Origin: Streptomyces seoulensis
GTDB taxonomy: Bacteria > Actinomycetota > Actinomycetes > Streptomycetales > Streptomycetaceae
Reading direction: 5' to 3'
Length of the DNA stretch: 64,000 nucleotides
Assembly: GCA_013364255.1 (NCBI GenBank)
Contig: CP054936.1
Coordinates: 6,838,353 to 6,902,352, forward strand
The notes below the pieces were generated by a model, which was given only the letters and a program-made list of their open reading frames with translations, was not told the origin of the DNA and made no database searches. Shown here in pieces: positions 17,037 through 24,621 of this stretch; position 1 is the first letter of the stretch; every line of letters begins with the position of its first letter. The position numbers and the translations under genes were made by a program.

Positions 17037-18314
17037 TCAGGGCGCCTGCGCCGGTACGTCCGTTGCCGTGCCGTCCTTGCCGTCCTTGCCGTCCGTGCCG
17101 TTGATGGCCGAGCCGTCCGCCGCCGGGCGGGCCGTCCGGCCGGCCGGCGGCCGCGCGCACCGCACCGCCAGCACCAGCGCGAGCCCGGACAGCGTCACCA
17201 CGTCCTTGAACGCCCGGCGCGTCGAGGGCTCCAGGCAGGGGAAGGCGAAGCCGGGCGCCTGCGGGACGAGCGCCGCCCAGAACCACGGCGAACGCGTCAC
17301 CGAGTCCGCCGCCGGCGCACCGGCGAGCAGCAGCGGCACCACGACGACCGGATAGTGCTCGTAGGACGGCCGGGAGACCAGCAGCGACGCCAGCATGAGC
17401 ATCGCGGCGGTGTCCGCCAGCCGCGACGGACCGGCGTCGGCGCGCCGCCAGCGCAGCCGGGCGCACGCCACCCCGGCCGTCGCCGCGGCCAGCGCCGCCG
17501 CCTCGGCCGCCGCCCGCGGCACCCCGAGGCGCGGCAGCACCGCCGGCCAGGAGCAGTCGAACGGCCGCATCAGGGAGTCGCCGCCCCTGAGGAGGAAGGG
17601 CAGCGTGCGGGTGAAGAACCCGCCCGGGTCCGGCATGATCATCGCGATACCCGCGGACAGCGCCGCCGGCACCAGCACCATCCAGGCCAGCGCCCGCCAC
17701 CGCCGGGCCAGCACCAGCAGCAGCACCACCGGCACCAGCAGCGGCTTCACCGCCACGGACAGCCCGAGCACCACCCCGGCCGCGTCCCAGCGGCCGCGGT
17801 CCGCCAGCAGCAGCGCGGCGGGCAGCGCGAGGACGCTCACCGCGGTCCAGTTCCCCAGGTCGATCAGATGACCGACCGGAACCCAGCACAGCACCAGCCC
17901 CAGCAGCCCCAGCACCGCGAACCGGGAGCGCGCCGGCACGCGGAACAGGCGCACGGCGCACCACCACCCGGCCGCGACGAGCCCCACGCACACCAGGGGC
18001 GCGGCCACCCGCAGCACCGGCGCCGGCAGCGCCGCCTGCGCCGCCGCGAACAGCACGGCGCTCGGCAGATACAGGAACCGCCGGTCGGCGTAGGGGGCGC
18101 CGCCGTGCAGCCAGACCTGCCCGGCGTGGACGACGAAGGCGTTGTCCATGCCTCCCTGCCGGTGCACGAGGGCCACGTGCGCCGCGCGTCCCAGCAGGAC
18201 GAGGAACAGGACGGCGACCGGGACCGGGCCGGCCGGCCGCAGGAGCCAGGCGCGCGGCGCCGGGCCCGCGGGCGCCTGCGGTGCGGAGGTCCGCAGGGCG
18301 TCACGAAGCTGCAT
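17037..18314 (-). CDS. GT87-type (DUF2029) integral membrane glycosyltransferase
   Basis: A 425-residue polytopic membrane protein from ATG 18314 (MQLRDALRTS). About ten hydrophobic helices alternate with short loops. The early loop GGMDNAFVVHAGQVWLHGGAPYADRRFLY matches the GT-C/DUF2029 pattern of actinobacterial polyprenyl-phosphate mannosyltransferases, with the Asp-containing first loop as putative catalytic site. Mid-protein helices such as VLGLSVAVKPLLVPVVLLLV carry the conserved Lys-Pro. The C-terminal 40 residues are hydrophilic and repetitive (GTDGKDGKDG). Donor and acceptor are unknown. It stands alone, divergent from miaB. Confidence 0.8.
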   Translation of the reverse strand: MQLRDALRTSAPQAPAGPAPRAWLLRPAGPVPVAVLFLVLLGRAAHVALVHRQGGMDNAFVVHAGQVWLHGGAPYADRRFLYLPSAVLFAAAQAALPAPVLRVAAPLVCVGLVAAGWWCAVRLFRVPARSRFAVLGLLGLVLCWVPVGHLIDLGNWTAVSVLALPAALLLADRGRWDAAGVVLGLSVAVKPLLVPVVLLLVLARRWRALAWMVLVPAALSAGIAMIMPDPGGFFTRTLPFLLRGGDSLMRPFDCSWPAVLPRLGVPRAAAEAAALAAATAGVACARLRWRRADAGPSRLADTAAMLMLASLLVSRPSYEHYPVVVVPLLLAGAPAADSVTRSPWFWAALVPQAPGFAFPCLEPSTRRAFKDVVTLSGLALVLAVRCARPPAGRTARPAADGSAINGTDGKDGKDGTATDVPAQAP

Positions 18315-18505
18315 CACGTATCTGTCACTGTCCGGGAGGGGCTGCGGCACCGAGTGGCACCGAGTGGTGAGGAATGCCCCCATTCTGGGTCTGTCGTCCC
18401 CTTGTGGGAGGCAGGTGCGCCCCGTGTCGCGACCGCGCCGCGCGCCGTGCCCCCGCGCCCCGCACACCGTCCGGGGGCACTTCGCCGAGCGCCTACCCTT
18501 AGGGC

Positions 18506-20026
18506 ATGAGCAGCATCGACCGGAGCCGAGAAGTGGGCGTCACTCGCAGCTATGAGATCCGCACCTACGGGTGCCAGATGAACGTCCACGACTCCGAGCG
18601 GCTGGCCGGGCTGCTCGAGGACGCGGGCTATGTGCGGGCGCCGGAGGGCTCGGACGGCGACGCGGACGTCGTCGTCTTCAACACCTGCGCCGTACGCGAG
18701 AACGCCGACAACCGGCTCTACGGCAACCTCGGCCGCCTCGCCCCGCAGAAGACGAAGCGGCCCGGGATGCAGATCGCGGTCGGCGGCTGCCTGGCGCAGA
18801 AGGACCGGGACACCATCGTCAAGAAGGCGCCCTGGGTGGACGTCGTCTTCGGCACGCACAACATCGGCAAGCTGCCCGTCCTGCTGGAGCGCGCCCGCGT
18901 CCAGGAGGAGGCGCAGGTCGAGATCGCCGAGTCCCTGGAGGCGTTCCCGTCCACGCTGCCGACCCGGCGCGAGAGCGCGTACGCGGCCTGGGTGTCGATC
19001 TCGGTCGGCTGCAACAACACCTGCACCTTCTGCATCGTCCCGGCGCTGCGCGGCAAGGAGAAGGACCGCCGCCCCGGCGAGATCCTGGCCGAGGTCGACG
19101 CGCTGGTCGGCGAGGGCGTCAGCGAGATCACGCTGCTCGGCCAGAACGTCAACGCCTACGGCTCCGACATCGGCGACCGCGAGGCGTTCAGCAAGCTGCT
19201 GCGGGCCTGCGGGAACGTCGAGGGCCTGGAGCGGGTCCGCTTCACCTCGCCGCACCCGCGCGACTTCACGGACGACGTGATCGCGGCGATGGCCGAGACG
19301 CCGAACGTGATGCCGCAGCTGCACATGCCGCTGCAGTCCGGCTCGGACCCGGTCCTGAAGGCGATGCGCCGCTCCTACCGCCAGGAGCGCTACCTCGGGA
19401 TCATCGAGAAGGTCCGCGCCGCGATCCCGCACGCCGCGATCACCACCGACATCATCGTGGGCTTCCCCGGCGAGACCGAGGAGGACTTCGAGCAGACGCT
19501 GCACGTGGTGCGCGAGGCGCGGTTCGCGCAGGCGTTCACCTTCCAGTACTCCAAGCGGCCCGGCACCCCCGCCGCCGAGATGGAGAACCAGGTCCCCAAG
19601 GAGGTCGTCCAGGCGCGCTACGAGCGCCTCGTCGCCCTCCAGGAGGAGATCTCCTGGGCGGAGAACAAGAAGCAGGTCGGCCGCACGCTGGAGCTGATGG
19701 TCGCCGAGGGCGAGGGCCGCAAGGACGGCGCCACGCACCGGCTGTCCGGCCGCGCGCCCGACAACCGCCTGGTCCACTTCACCAAGCCGGACCAGGAGGT
19801 GCGCCCCGGCGACGTGGTCACCGTCGAGATCACCTACGCCGCCCCGCACCACCTCCTGGCCGAGGGCACGGCGCTCTCCGTGCGGCGCACCCGCGCGGGC
19901 GACGCCTGGGAGAAGCGCACCGCCGCCGAGGCCGCCAAGCCGGCGGGCGTCATGCTGGGCCTGCCGAAGATCGGCGTCCCGGCGCCCGCGCCGGTGCCGT
20001 CCGGCAGCGGCTGCGGCTGCGACTGA
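18506..20026 (+). CDS. miaB: tRNA-2-methylthio-N6-dimethylallyladenosine synthase MiaB
   Basis: A radical-SAM methylthiotransferase that adds the 2-methylthio group to i6A37 of tRNAs, acting after MiaA, which is encoded 1.8 kb downstream. 506 residues. The N-terminal UPF0004 domain has TYGCQMNVHDSERLAG, with cluster Cys in NTCAVRENADNR and VGGCLAQKD. The radical SAM motif is VGCNNTCTFCIVPALRG (CxxxCxxC). TIM-barrel blocks include TTDIIVGFPGETEEDF. A C-terminal TRAM domain is followed by a short Pro/Cys tail (GSGCGCD). TACCCT at 18494-18499 lies six bases before the ATG, suggesting a leaderless transcript. Confidence 0.97.
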   Translation: MSSIDRSREVGVTRSYEIRTYGCQMNVHDSERLAGLLEDAGYVRAPEGSDGDADVVVFNTCAVRENADNRLYGNLGRLAPQKTKRPGMQIAVGGCLAQKDRDTIVKKAPWVDVVFGTHNIGKLPVLLERARVQEEAQVEIAESLEAFPSTLPTRRESAYAAWVSISVGCNNTCTFCIVPALRGKEKDRRPGEILAEVDALVGEGVSEITLLGQNVNAYGSDIGDREAFSKLLRACGNVEGLERVRFTSPHPRDFTDDVIAAMAETPNVMPQLHMPLQSGSDPVLKAMRRSYRQERYLGIIEKVRAAIPHAAITTDIIVGFPGETEEDFEQTLHVVREARFAQAFTFQYSKRPGTPAAEMENQVPKEVVQARYERLVALQEEISWAENKKQVGRTLELMVAEGEGRKDGATHRLSGRAPDNRLVHFTKPDQEVRPGDVVTVEITYAAPHHLLAEGTALSVRRTRAGDAWEKRTAAEAAKPAGVMLGLPKIGVPAPAPVPSGSGCGCD

Positions 20027-20046
20027 CCGCCCGGCCGGGAACCCGG

Positions 20047-20146
20047 GACGCCGGGGCAGGCGTGAGGACGCCCGGGAGCGAGACGGCGGGGCAGGCGTGA
20101 AACGCCGGGGGTGAGACGACGGGGCGGGTGCGAGACACCGGGGGCG
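20047..20146 (+). repeat. three imperfect 33-35 base tandem repeats after miaB
   Basis: Units starting at 20047, 20082 and 20115 each begin GACG(C/G/A)CGGGGC and continue into a GTGA/GCGA-containing segment. They fill the gap between miaB and the next gene. They share the style, though not the sequence, of repeats after rshA and the M1 peptidase gene. Partial inverted symmetry in each unit could let them fold in RNA. Confidence 0.65.
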
Positions 20147-20169
20147 CTCTCGGGGTTACGCTGCCGATC

Positions 20170-20883
20170 ATGCTTGTCGCCGCCGCAGTCTGCCCCTGCC
20201 CGCCGCTCCTCGTGCCCGTGGTCGCCGCCGGGGCCGCGCCCGAACTGGACGCCGCGCGCGCCGCGTGCGCGGACGCGCTCGGTGTCCTCGCCGCCGCCCG
20301 GCCCGACCGCCTGGTGGTCGTGGGCCCCGCCGAGGAGGCCGGCCACGGACCGTATCCGGAGGGCACCCGGGGCTCGTTCCGCGGCTTCGGCGTCGACGCG
20401 GACGTACGGCTCGGCCAGGACCGGGGCGCCACAGGTGAGCGCGGACTGCCGGTGTCGCTCGCGGTCGCCGCGTATCTGCTGGAGCGCACGGGCTGGGCCG
20501 ACGCCCCGGTCGAGGGGCTGGGCGTGGACGCGTCGCTGGCGCCCGAACGCTGCCTGGCCGCCGGCCGTGACATCGCCGCACGGGCCGGCCGGGTGGCGCT
20601 GCTGGTGATGGGCGACGCCAGCGCCTGCCGGTCGCTCAAGGCGCCCGGCTACCTCGACGAACGGGCCGAGCCCTTCGACGCCGAGGCGGCCCGTGCGCTG
20701 GGCGCGGCGGACGTGGCCGCGCTCGCGGCGCTGGACCCCGCCCTGGCGGCCGAACTGAAGGCGTCGGGCCGCGCCCCGTGGCAGGTGCTGGCCGGCGCGG
20801 CCGAGGACGCCGACCTGAGCGGCGCCCTGCTCTACGACGAGGCCCCCTACGGCGTCGGCTACCTGGTGTCGACCTGGACCTGA
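20170..20883 (+). CDS. class III extradiol dioxygenase (LigB)-like protein
   Basis: A 237-residue cytoplasmic protein from ATG 20170 (MLVAAAVCPCPPLLVP). It has the architecture of the LigB superfamily: an early CPCPPLL segment where the family has its metal-binding His, RPDRLVVVGPAEEAGHGPYP, VALLVMGDASACRS and a late DLSGALLYDEAPYGVGYLVSTW. Several positions expected to be His ligands are not His, so catalytic activity is doubtful. Family members of this type sit between miaB and miaA in Streptomyces. TACGCT at 20157-20162 lies seven bases upstream of the ATG, so leaderless translation is likely. Confidence 0.75.
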   Translation: MLVAAAVCPCPPLLVPVVAAGAAPELDAARAACADALGVLAAARPDRLVVVGPAEEAGHGPYPEGTRGSFRGFGVDADVRLGQDRGATGERGLPVSLAVAAYLLERTGWADAPVEGLGVDASLAPERCLAAGRDIAARAGRVALLVMGDASACRSLKAPGYLDERAEPFDAEAARALGAADVAALAALDPALAAELKASGRAPWQVLAGAAEDADLSGALLYDEAPYGVGYLVSTWT

Positions 20884-21017
20884 GCCACCACGTCACCGCC
20901 CCGGTCGCTCGCCGGGGAACCGACCCGGCGGACGGCCGGAAAGCGCTGCTCCCCGGCCGTCCGCCGCTGTCCTGCCGCCGTCCTGCCCGTGGCCGGCCGA
21001 CCGGGCCGGCGGCCGCC

Positions 21018-21353
21018 TCAGGACGTGGGCGGGGGAGGCGTCCGCGGGGGTGTGCCGGGCTCACCGCCCCGTGCCGGGTCGGAGCCGACGCCATGCCCCG
21101 GTCCGTCGCCGTGCCCCGGTCCGTCGCCGTGCCCCGGTCCGTCGCCCTGGTGGGCGAGCCGGTCCACGGCCTCCTTGGCCTTGTCCGTGCCCGCGTGGAT
21201 CTTCTCGCGGTACTTGCCCTTGGTCTTCTCGTCGACTACCTTCGCCGCCCGGTCGAGCCCCTGGCCGATCGAGCCCCCGTGCCGCTGCGCGAGGTCCGAG
21301 ACCTTCTCCTTGGCCGGGCCGAGCCTGGCCTTCATGTTGTCCAGCAGACCCAT
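21018..21353 (-). CDS. MT0933-like antitoxin family protein, no partner toxin seen
   Basis: A 111-residue hydrophilic protein beginning MGLLDNMKARLGPAKEKVSDLAQ, with DRAAKVVDEKTKGKYREKI. This matches the small actinobacterial MT0933/Rv0909-type antitoxin family. The C-terminal third is low complexity, with three copies of GDGPGH encoded by an 18-base tandem repeat near 21090-21150. No toxin-like gene is adjacent: on one side lies an acidic hypothetical protein, on the other the LigB-like gene. The antitoxin label is therefore by family only; a stress-related or chaperone-like role is equally possible. Confidence 0.75.
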   Translation of the reverse strand: MGLLDNMKARLGPAKEKVSDLAQRHGGSIGQGLDRAAKVVDEKTKGKYREKIHAGTDKAKEAVDRLAHQGDGPGHGDGPGHGDGPGHGVGSDPARGGEPGTPPRTPPPPTS

Positions 21354-21377
21354 GGTTCACCCTCCCGTACGGGACAG

Positions 21378-21635
21378 TCATGTGCGGGCGCCCTTGCCGG
21401 TCTCCTGTTCGGCCGCCTCGTCGGCGGACTGCTGCTTGGGGATCTCCACACCGTCGGCGCCGCCGGTCTCCGGCGCGGCCCCGGCGCCGTCGTCCCCGGC
21501 CTGTGCCGCCTTCGAGTCGTCCCCGGCGGCGCCGTCCGCCTGTACGTCGTCCGCCGCCGCGCCGGCCGGCTCCTCGGCGACCGACGTCTCCGCCACAGCC
21601 TCGGACCTCCGGAAAAATCGCGCAAAAACGCCCAT
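21378..21635 (-). CDS. small acidic hypothetical protein
   Basis: An 85-residue protein from ATG 21635, with GGAG six bases upstream. It has a short basic/hydrophobic start (MGVFARFFRRSEA) that could form an amphipathic membrane-associating helix. A highly acidic Ala/Asp/Glu stretch follows, and the end is GVEIPKQQSADEAAEQETGKGART. Similar proteins of unknown function occur at this place in other Streptomyces. It lies 24 bases upstream of the antitoxin-like gene on the same strand and probably shares its transcript. Confidence 0.65.
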   Translation of the reverse strand: MGVFARFFRRSEAVAETSVAEEPAGAAADDVQADGAAGDDSKAAQAGDDGAGAAPETGGADGVEIPKQQSADEAAEQETGKGART

Positions 21636-21756
21636 GTCAACTCCATACGTTACTTGTGCGGGCGAAATCCCGCGTGGTCCGCTGTGTCCGTGCGCGGCGC
21701 CCGCACCACCGCCGGTCGTGATCCGGCCACGGGAACCTCTCATCGGGCAACGAGGG

Positions 21757-21774
21757 CGTGACCGTGTCGTCACG
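21757..21774. promoter_or_regulatory. inverted repeat in the miaA divergent promoter region
   Basis: CGTGAC-N6-GTCACG is a perfect 18-base inverted repeat 45 bases before the miaA start. It lies in the 183-base gap shared with the divergent small acidic protein gene. It could be an operator; no regulator is identified. Confidence 0.4.
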
Positions 21775-21818
21775 TAACTCGTTCGAGGCACCCCCATGGG
21801 GTTTGCGAAACTGGTGCG

Positions 21819-22757
21819 GTGAGCAGCGCACCCCCCGCACCCCGCGTCATCGCCGTCGTCGGCCCGACCGCGGCCGGAAAGTCCGATCTCGGCGTCTTCC
21901 TGGCCCAGCGCCTGGGCGGCGAGGTCGTCAACGCCGACTCCATGCAGCTCTACCGAGGGATGGACATCGGCACCGCGAAACTGACGCCCGAAGAGCGCGC
22001 CGGCGTACCGCACCACCTCCTGGACGTGTGGGACGTGACGGTCACCGCCTCCGTCGCCGAGTACCAGCGCCTCGCGCGGGAGCGGATCGACGCCCTGCTG
22101 GCCGAGGGCCGCTGGCCGATCCTGGTCGGCGGCTCGGGCCTCTACGTCCGCGGCGCCGTCGACAACCTGGAGTTCCCCGGCACCGACCCGGAGGTCCGGG
22201 CCCGGCTGGAGGAGGAGCTGACCCTGCGCGGCTCCGGCGCCCTGCACGCCCGGCTGGCCGCCGCCGACCCCGAGGCCGCGCGCGCGATCCTGCCCGGCAA
22301 CGGCCGCCGCATCGTCCGGGCACTGGAAGTGATCGAGATCACCGGCCGCCCCTTCACGGCCAACCTTCCCGGCCACGACTCCGTCTACGACACCGTGCAG
22401 ATCGGCGTCGACGTGGCCCGCCCCGAGCTGGACGAGCGCATCGCGCGCCGGGTGGACCGGATGTGGGAGGCGGGGCTCGTCGACGAGGTGCGGGAGCTGG
22501 CGGAGCGGGGCCTGCGGGAAGGGCGTACGGCCTCCCGCGCGCTCGGTTACCAGCAGGTCCTGGCGGCGCTCGCGGGCGAGTGCACGCTCGACCAGGCGCG
22601 CGCGGAGACCGTGCGCGCCACCAAGCGCTTCGCGCGCCGACAGGACTCCTGGTTCCGGCGCGACCCGCGCGTGCACTGGCTGAGCGGGGCCGCCGCGGAC
22701 GTCACGGAACTTCCGCACCTGGCGCTGGCGTTGGTCGAACGACCGGTTACAGCCTGA
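21819..22757 (+). CDS. miaA: tRNA dimethylallyltransferase MiaA
   Basis: Transfers a dimethylallyl group to A37 of UNN-reading tRNAs, giving i6A, the substrate of MiaB. 312 residues from GTG 21819. The P-loop is VVGPTAAGKSDLGV (about residues 13-26); further blocks are NADSMQLYRGMDIGTAKL, ILVGGSGLYVRGAVD and the C-terminal ALGYQQVLAAL, then TKRFARRQDSWFRRD. Length and motifs are normal. It lies in the miaB-miaA-dapF block with a 101-base gap to the next gene. Confidence 0.97.
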   Translation: MSSAPPAPRVIAVVGPTAAGKSDLGVFLAQRLGGEVVNADSMQLYRGMDIGTAKLTPEERAGVPHHLLDVWDVTVTASVAEYQRLARERIDALLAEGRWPILVGGSGLYVRGAVDNLEFPGTDPEVRARLEEELTLRGSGALHARLAAADPEAARAILPGNGRRIVRALEVIEITGRPFTANLPGHDSVYDTVQIGVDVARPELDERIARRVDRMWEAGLVDEVRELAERGLREGRTASRALGYQQVLAALAGECTLDQARAETVRATKRFARRQDSWFRRDPRVHWLSGAAADVTELPHLALALVERPVTA

Positions 22758-22816
22758 TCACGTGATGGCATCGGGACGCCCAGGCCGTCATCCAGGCCTC
22801 CGGCGGCGTGCCATCA
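22757..22816. promoter_or_regulatory. palindrome and long-range inverted repeat after miaA
   Basis: ATCACGTGAT at 22757-22766 is a perfect 10-base palindrome directly after the miaA stop. TGATGGCA (22763-22770) is repeated inverted as TGCCATCA (22809-22816), enclosing 38 bases. The element ends 43 bases before the next gene start and could be an operator or a transcript hairpin. Confidence 0.35.
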
Positions 22817-22858
22817 TCGTGCTCGATCGACCGAGTGAAGTCCTAGTGGGGAGGGCGC

Positions 22859-23365
22859 GTGGCGATGGAGGCCGGCCCTCGCGACACCGCGCAAGGCGGC
22901 AGCGAGCACATCACCGCTGAGCACGCCGGTGCGGAGACGGACGAACCGTCGCTCAGCCCCGACGGCCCCGACGGGACGCAGGGCGGGGTGACCGCGGACG
23001 GTCCGGAGCCCGACGAGATGTTCGCCGGGCCCGAGGTGGAGGTCGAGCTGCGCCCGCAGCGGCGGCTGCGCATCTGGCAGCTGGCGCCCATCGTGGGCTT
23101 GGCCGCCGTCGGCTCGCTGATGTTCGCCTTCCCGCTGGCCTTCGACGGCGACAGCGGCGCGATGATCGCCATGTTGGGGCTGCTGATCTGCTCCTGCGCG
23201 GCGGGCTGGGGCATGATGGCCGCGCGCCGCGTGGGCTACACCTGGCCGGGCCTGCCGCCGCGGGGCGCCGGCCGACGGGCCGACTGGCGGCTCATCGGCG
23301 CCTACGCCCTGATCGTCGCCGTGGTCGTCGTCCTCGCCGTCTGGCGCGTCGCCCGCCTGCGCTAG
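22859..23365 (+). CDS. hypothetical membrane protein
   Basis: A 168-residue protein from GTG 22859 with GGGGAGGG upstream. The first 75 residues are acidic and probably disordered. Three hydrophobic segments follow: IWQLAPIVGLAAVGSLMFAFPLA, IAMLGLLICSCAAGWGMMAA and the C-terminal LIGAYALIVAVVVVLAVW. No known domain is apparent. It lies between miaA and dapF on the same strand, a position I recall as conserved in Streptomyces. Confidence 0.7.
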   Translation: MAMEAGPRDTAQGGSEHITAEHAGAETDEPSLSPDGPDGTQGGVTADGPEPDEMFAGPEVEVELRPQRRLRIWQLAPIVGLAAVGSLMFAFPLAFDGDSGAMIAMLGLLICSCAAGWGMMAARRVGYTWPGLPPRGAGRRADWRLIGAYALIVAVVVVLAVWRVARLR

Positions 23366-23451
23366 GGGCCTGCCCGGCGGAACCCTCTCGTACGCCCGGA
23401 GCGACCGGGACGGCCCGGGGGCCTGTCGTCCCCACACCGTACGATCGAGAC

Positions 23452-24321
23452 ATGAGCTCCCGCATCGCCTTCCTGAAGGGGCACGGCACGGAGAACGACT
23501 TCGTGATCCTCCCCGACCCGGAGAACGCCCTCGACCTGCCCCCGGCCGCCGTCGCCGCCCTGTGCGACCGGCGCGCGGGCATCGGCGGCGACGGCGTGCT
23601 GCACGTCGTGCGCTCGGCCGCGCACCCGGACGCCCGCCACCTGGCGGCCGAGGCGGAGTGGTTCATGGACTACCGCAACGGCGACGGCTCGGTCGCGGAG
23701 ATGTGCGGCAACGGCACACGGGTGTTCGCGCGCTACCTCCAGCACGCCGGGCTCGCCGCCGAGGGCGACCTCGCGATCGCCACGCGCGGAGGCGTGAAGA
23801 AGATCCACATCGCCAAGGACGGCGACGTCACCGTCGGCATGGGCAGCGCCCGGCTCCCCGAGGGCGAGGTCACGGTGAGCGTCGGCGAGCACAGCTGGCC
23901 CGCGCGGAACGTGAACATGGGCAACCCGCACGCGGTGGCCTTCGTCGGTGATCTCGCCGACGCCGGCGACCTGCTCTCCCCGCCCCCGTTCCGCCCGGCC
24001 GCCGCCTACCCGGACGGGGTGAACGTCGAGTTCGTCGTCGACCGCGGCCCCCGCCACGTCGCGATGCGGGTGCACGAGCGCGGCTCGGGAGAGACCCGCT
24101 CGTGCGGCACGGGCGCCTGCGCCGTCGCCGTCGCGGCCGCCCGCCGCGACGGGGCCGACCCCGCCGTCACCGGCACCCCGGTGACGTACACGGTCGACGT
24201 GCCTGGCGGCACCCTCGTGATCACCGAGCGGCCGGACGGCGAGATCGAGATGACCGGCGCCGCGGTGATCGTCGCCGAGGGCGAGATCGCGGCGGACTGG
24301 CTGGAAAGCGTCGTCGGCTGA
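23452..24321 (+). CDS. dapF: diaminopimelate epimerase DapF
   Basis: Converts LL- to meso-diaminopimelate for lysine synthesis; Streptomyces walls contain LL-DAP, so here it chiefly feeds lysine. 289 residues from ATG 23452. The two catalytic Cys lie in AEMCGNGTRVFARYL and ETRSCGTGACAVAVA. The start KGHGTENDFVILPDP and NPHAVAFVGDL match the family. TACGAT at 23440-23445 is six bases before the ATG without a ribosome binding site, so a leaderless mRNA is likely. A hairpin follows the stop. Confidence 0.97.
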   Translation: MSSRIAFLKGHGTENDFVILPDPENALDLPPAAVAALCDRRAGIGGDGVLHVVRSAAHPDARHLAAEAEWFMDYRNGDGSVAEMCGNGTRVFARYLQHAGLAAEGDLAIATRGGVKKIHIAKDGDVTVGMGSARLPEGEVTVSVGEHSWPARNVNMGNPHAVAFVGDLADAGDLLSPPPFRPAAAYPDGVNVEFVVDRGPRHVAMRVHERGSGETRSCGTGACAVAVAAARRDGADPAVTGTPVTYTVDVPGGTLVITERPDGEIEMTGAAVIVAEGEIAADWLESVVG

Positions 24322-24621
24322 CCGTCCGCCGGTCGGCGGTTCACCCGGCCGGCCGACCGGGAAGCAGCCGGATCCATGCCGTAGATCCAGGTGGGAGCGG
24401 GAATCCACGATCACCCGCACGACAAGTGACCGAAAACCGTAAACCTCCGAATCGTCGCTCGAATGGGTGATCCGTTTCACGCTCCCCGAGAGGTGGTCGG
24501 CCGAGTGTGCTGGGCTCGGTAGCATCAAGCACCGGCCCGGACGGGGGATCCGACGCCAGACCCCTGAGCCGAGTAGGCCCTGGGGCACCCCGTCCGCCGG
24601 TCCACGCAGCCGGAGGTGCCC
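24322..24621 (+). promoter_or_regulatory. rshA upstream region
   Basis: A 300-base gap without genes. Its first 40 bases hold the dapF terminator. A relatively AT-rich stretch around 24415-24470 precedes TAGCAT at 24520-24525, a possible -10 element about 95 bases before the rshA ATG. I could not fit a convincing -35. Confidence 0.4.
24329..24360 (+). terminator. hairpin terminator after dapF
   Basis: CCGGTCGGC at 24329-24337 pairs with GCCGACCGG at 24352-24360 (nine bases, 14-base loop), eight bases after the dapF stop. Confidence 0.6.

Noticed and set aside
21181..21204. TTGTCCGTG followed by GATCTT as a damage promoter
   Set aside because: It lies inside and antisense to the antitoxin-family gene and mismatches both motif halves.
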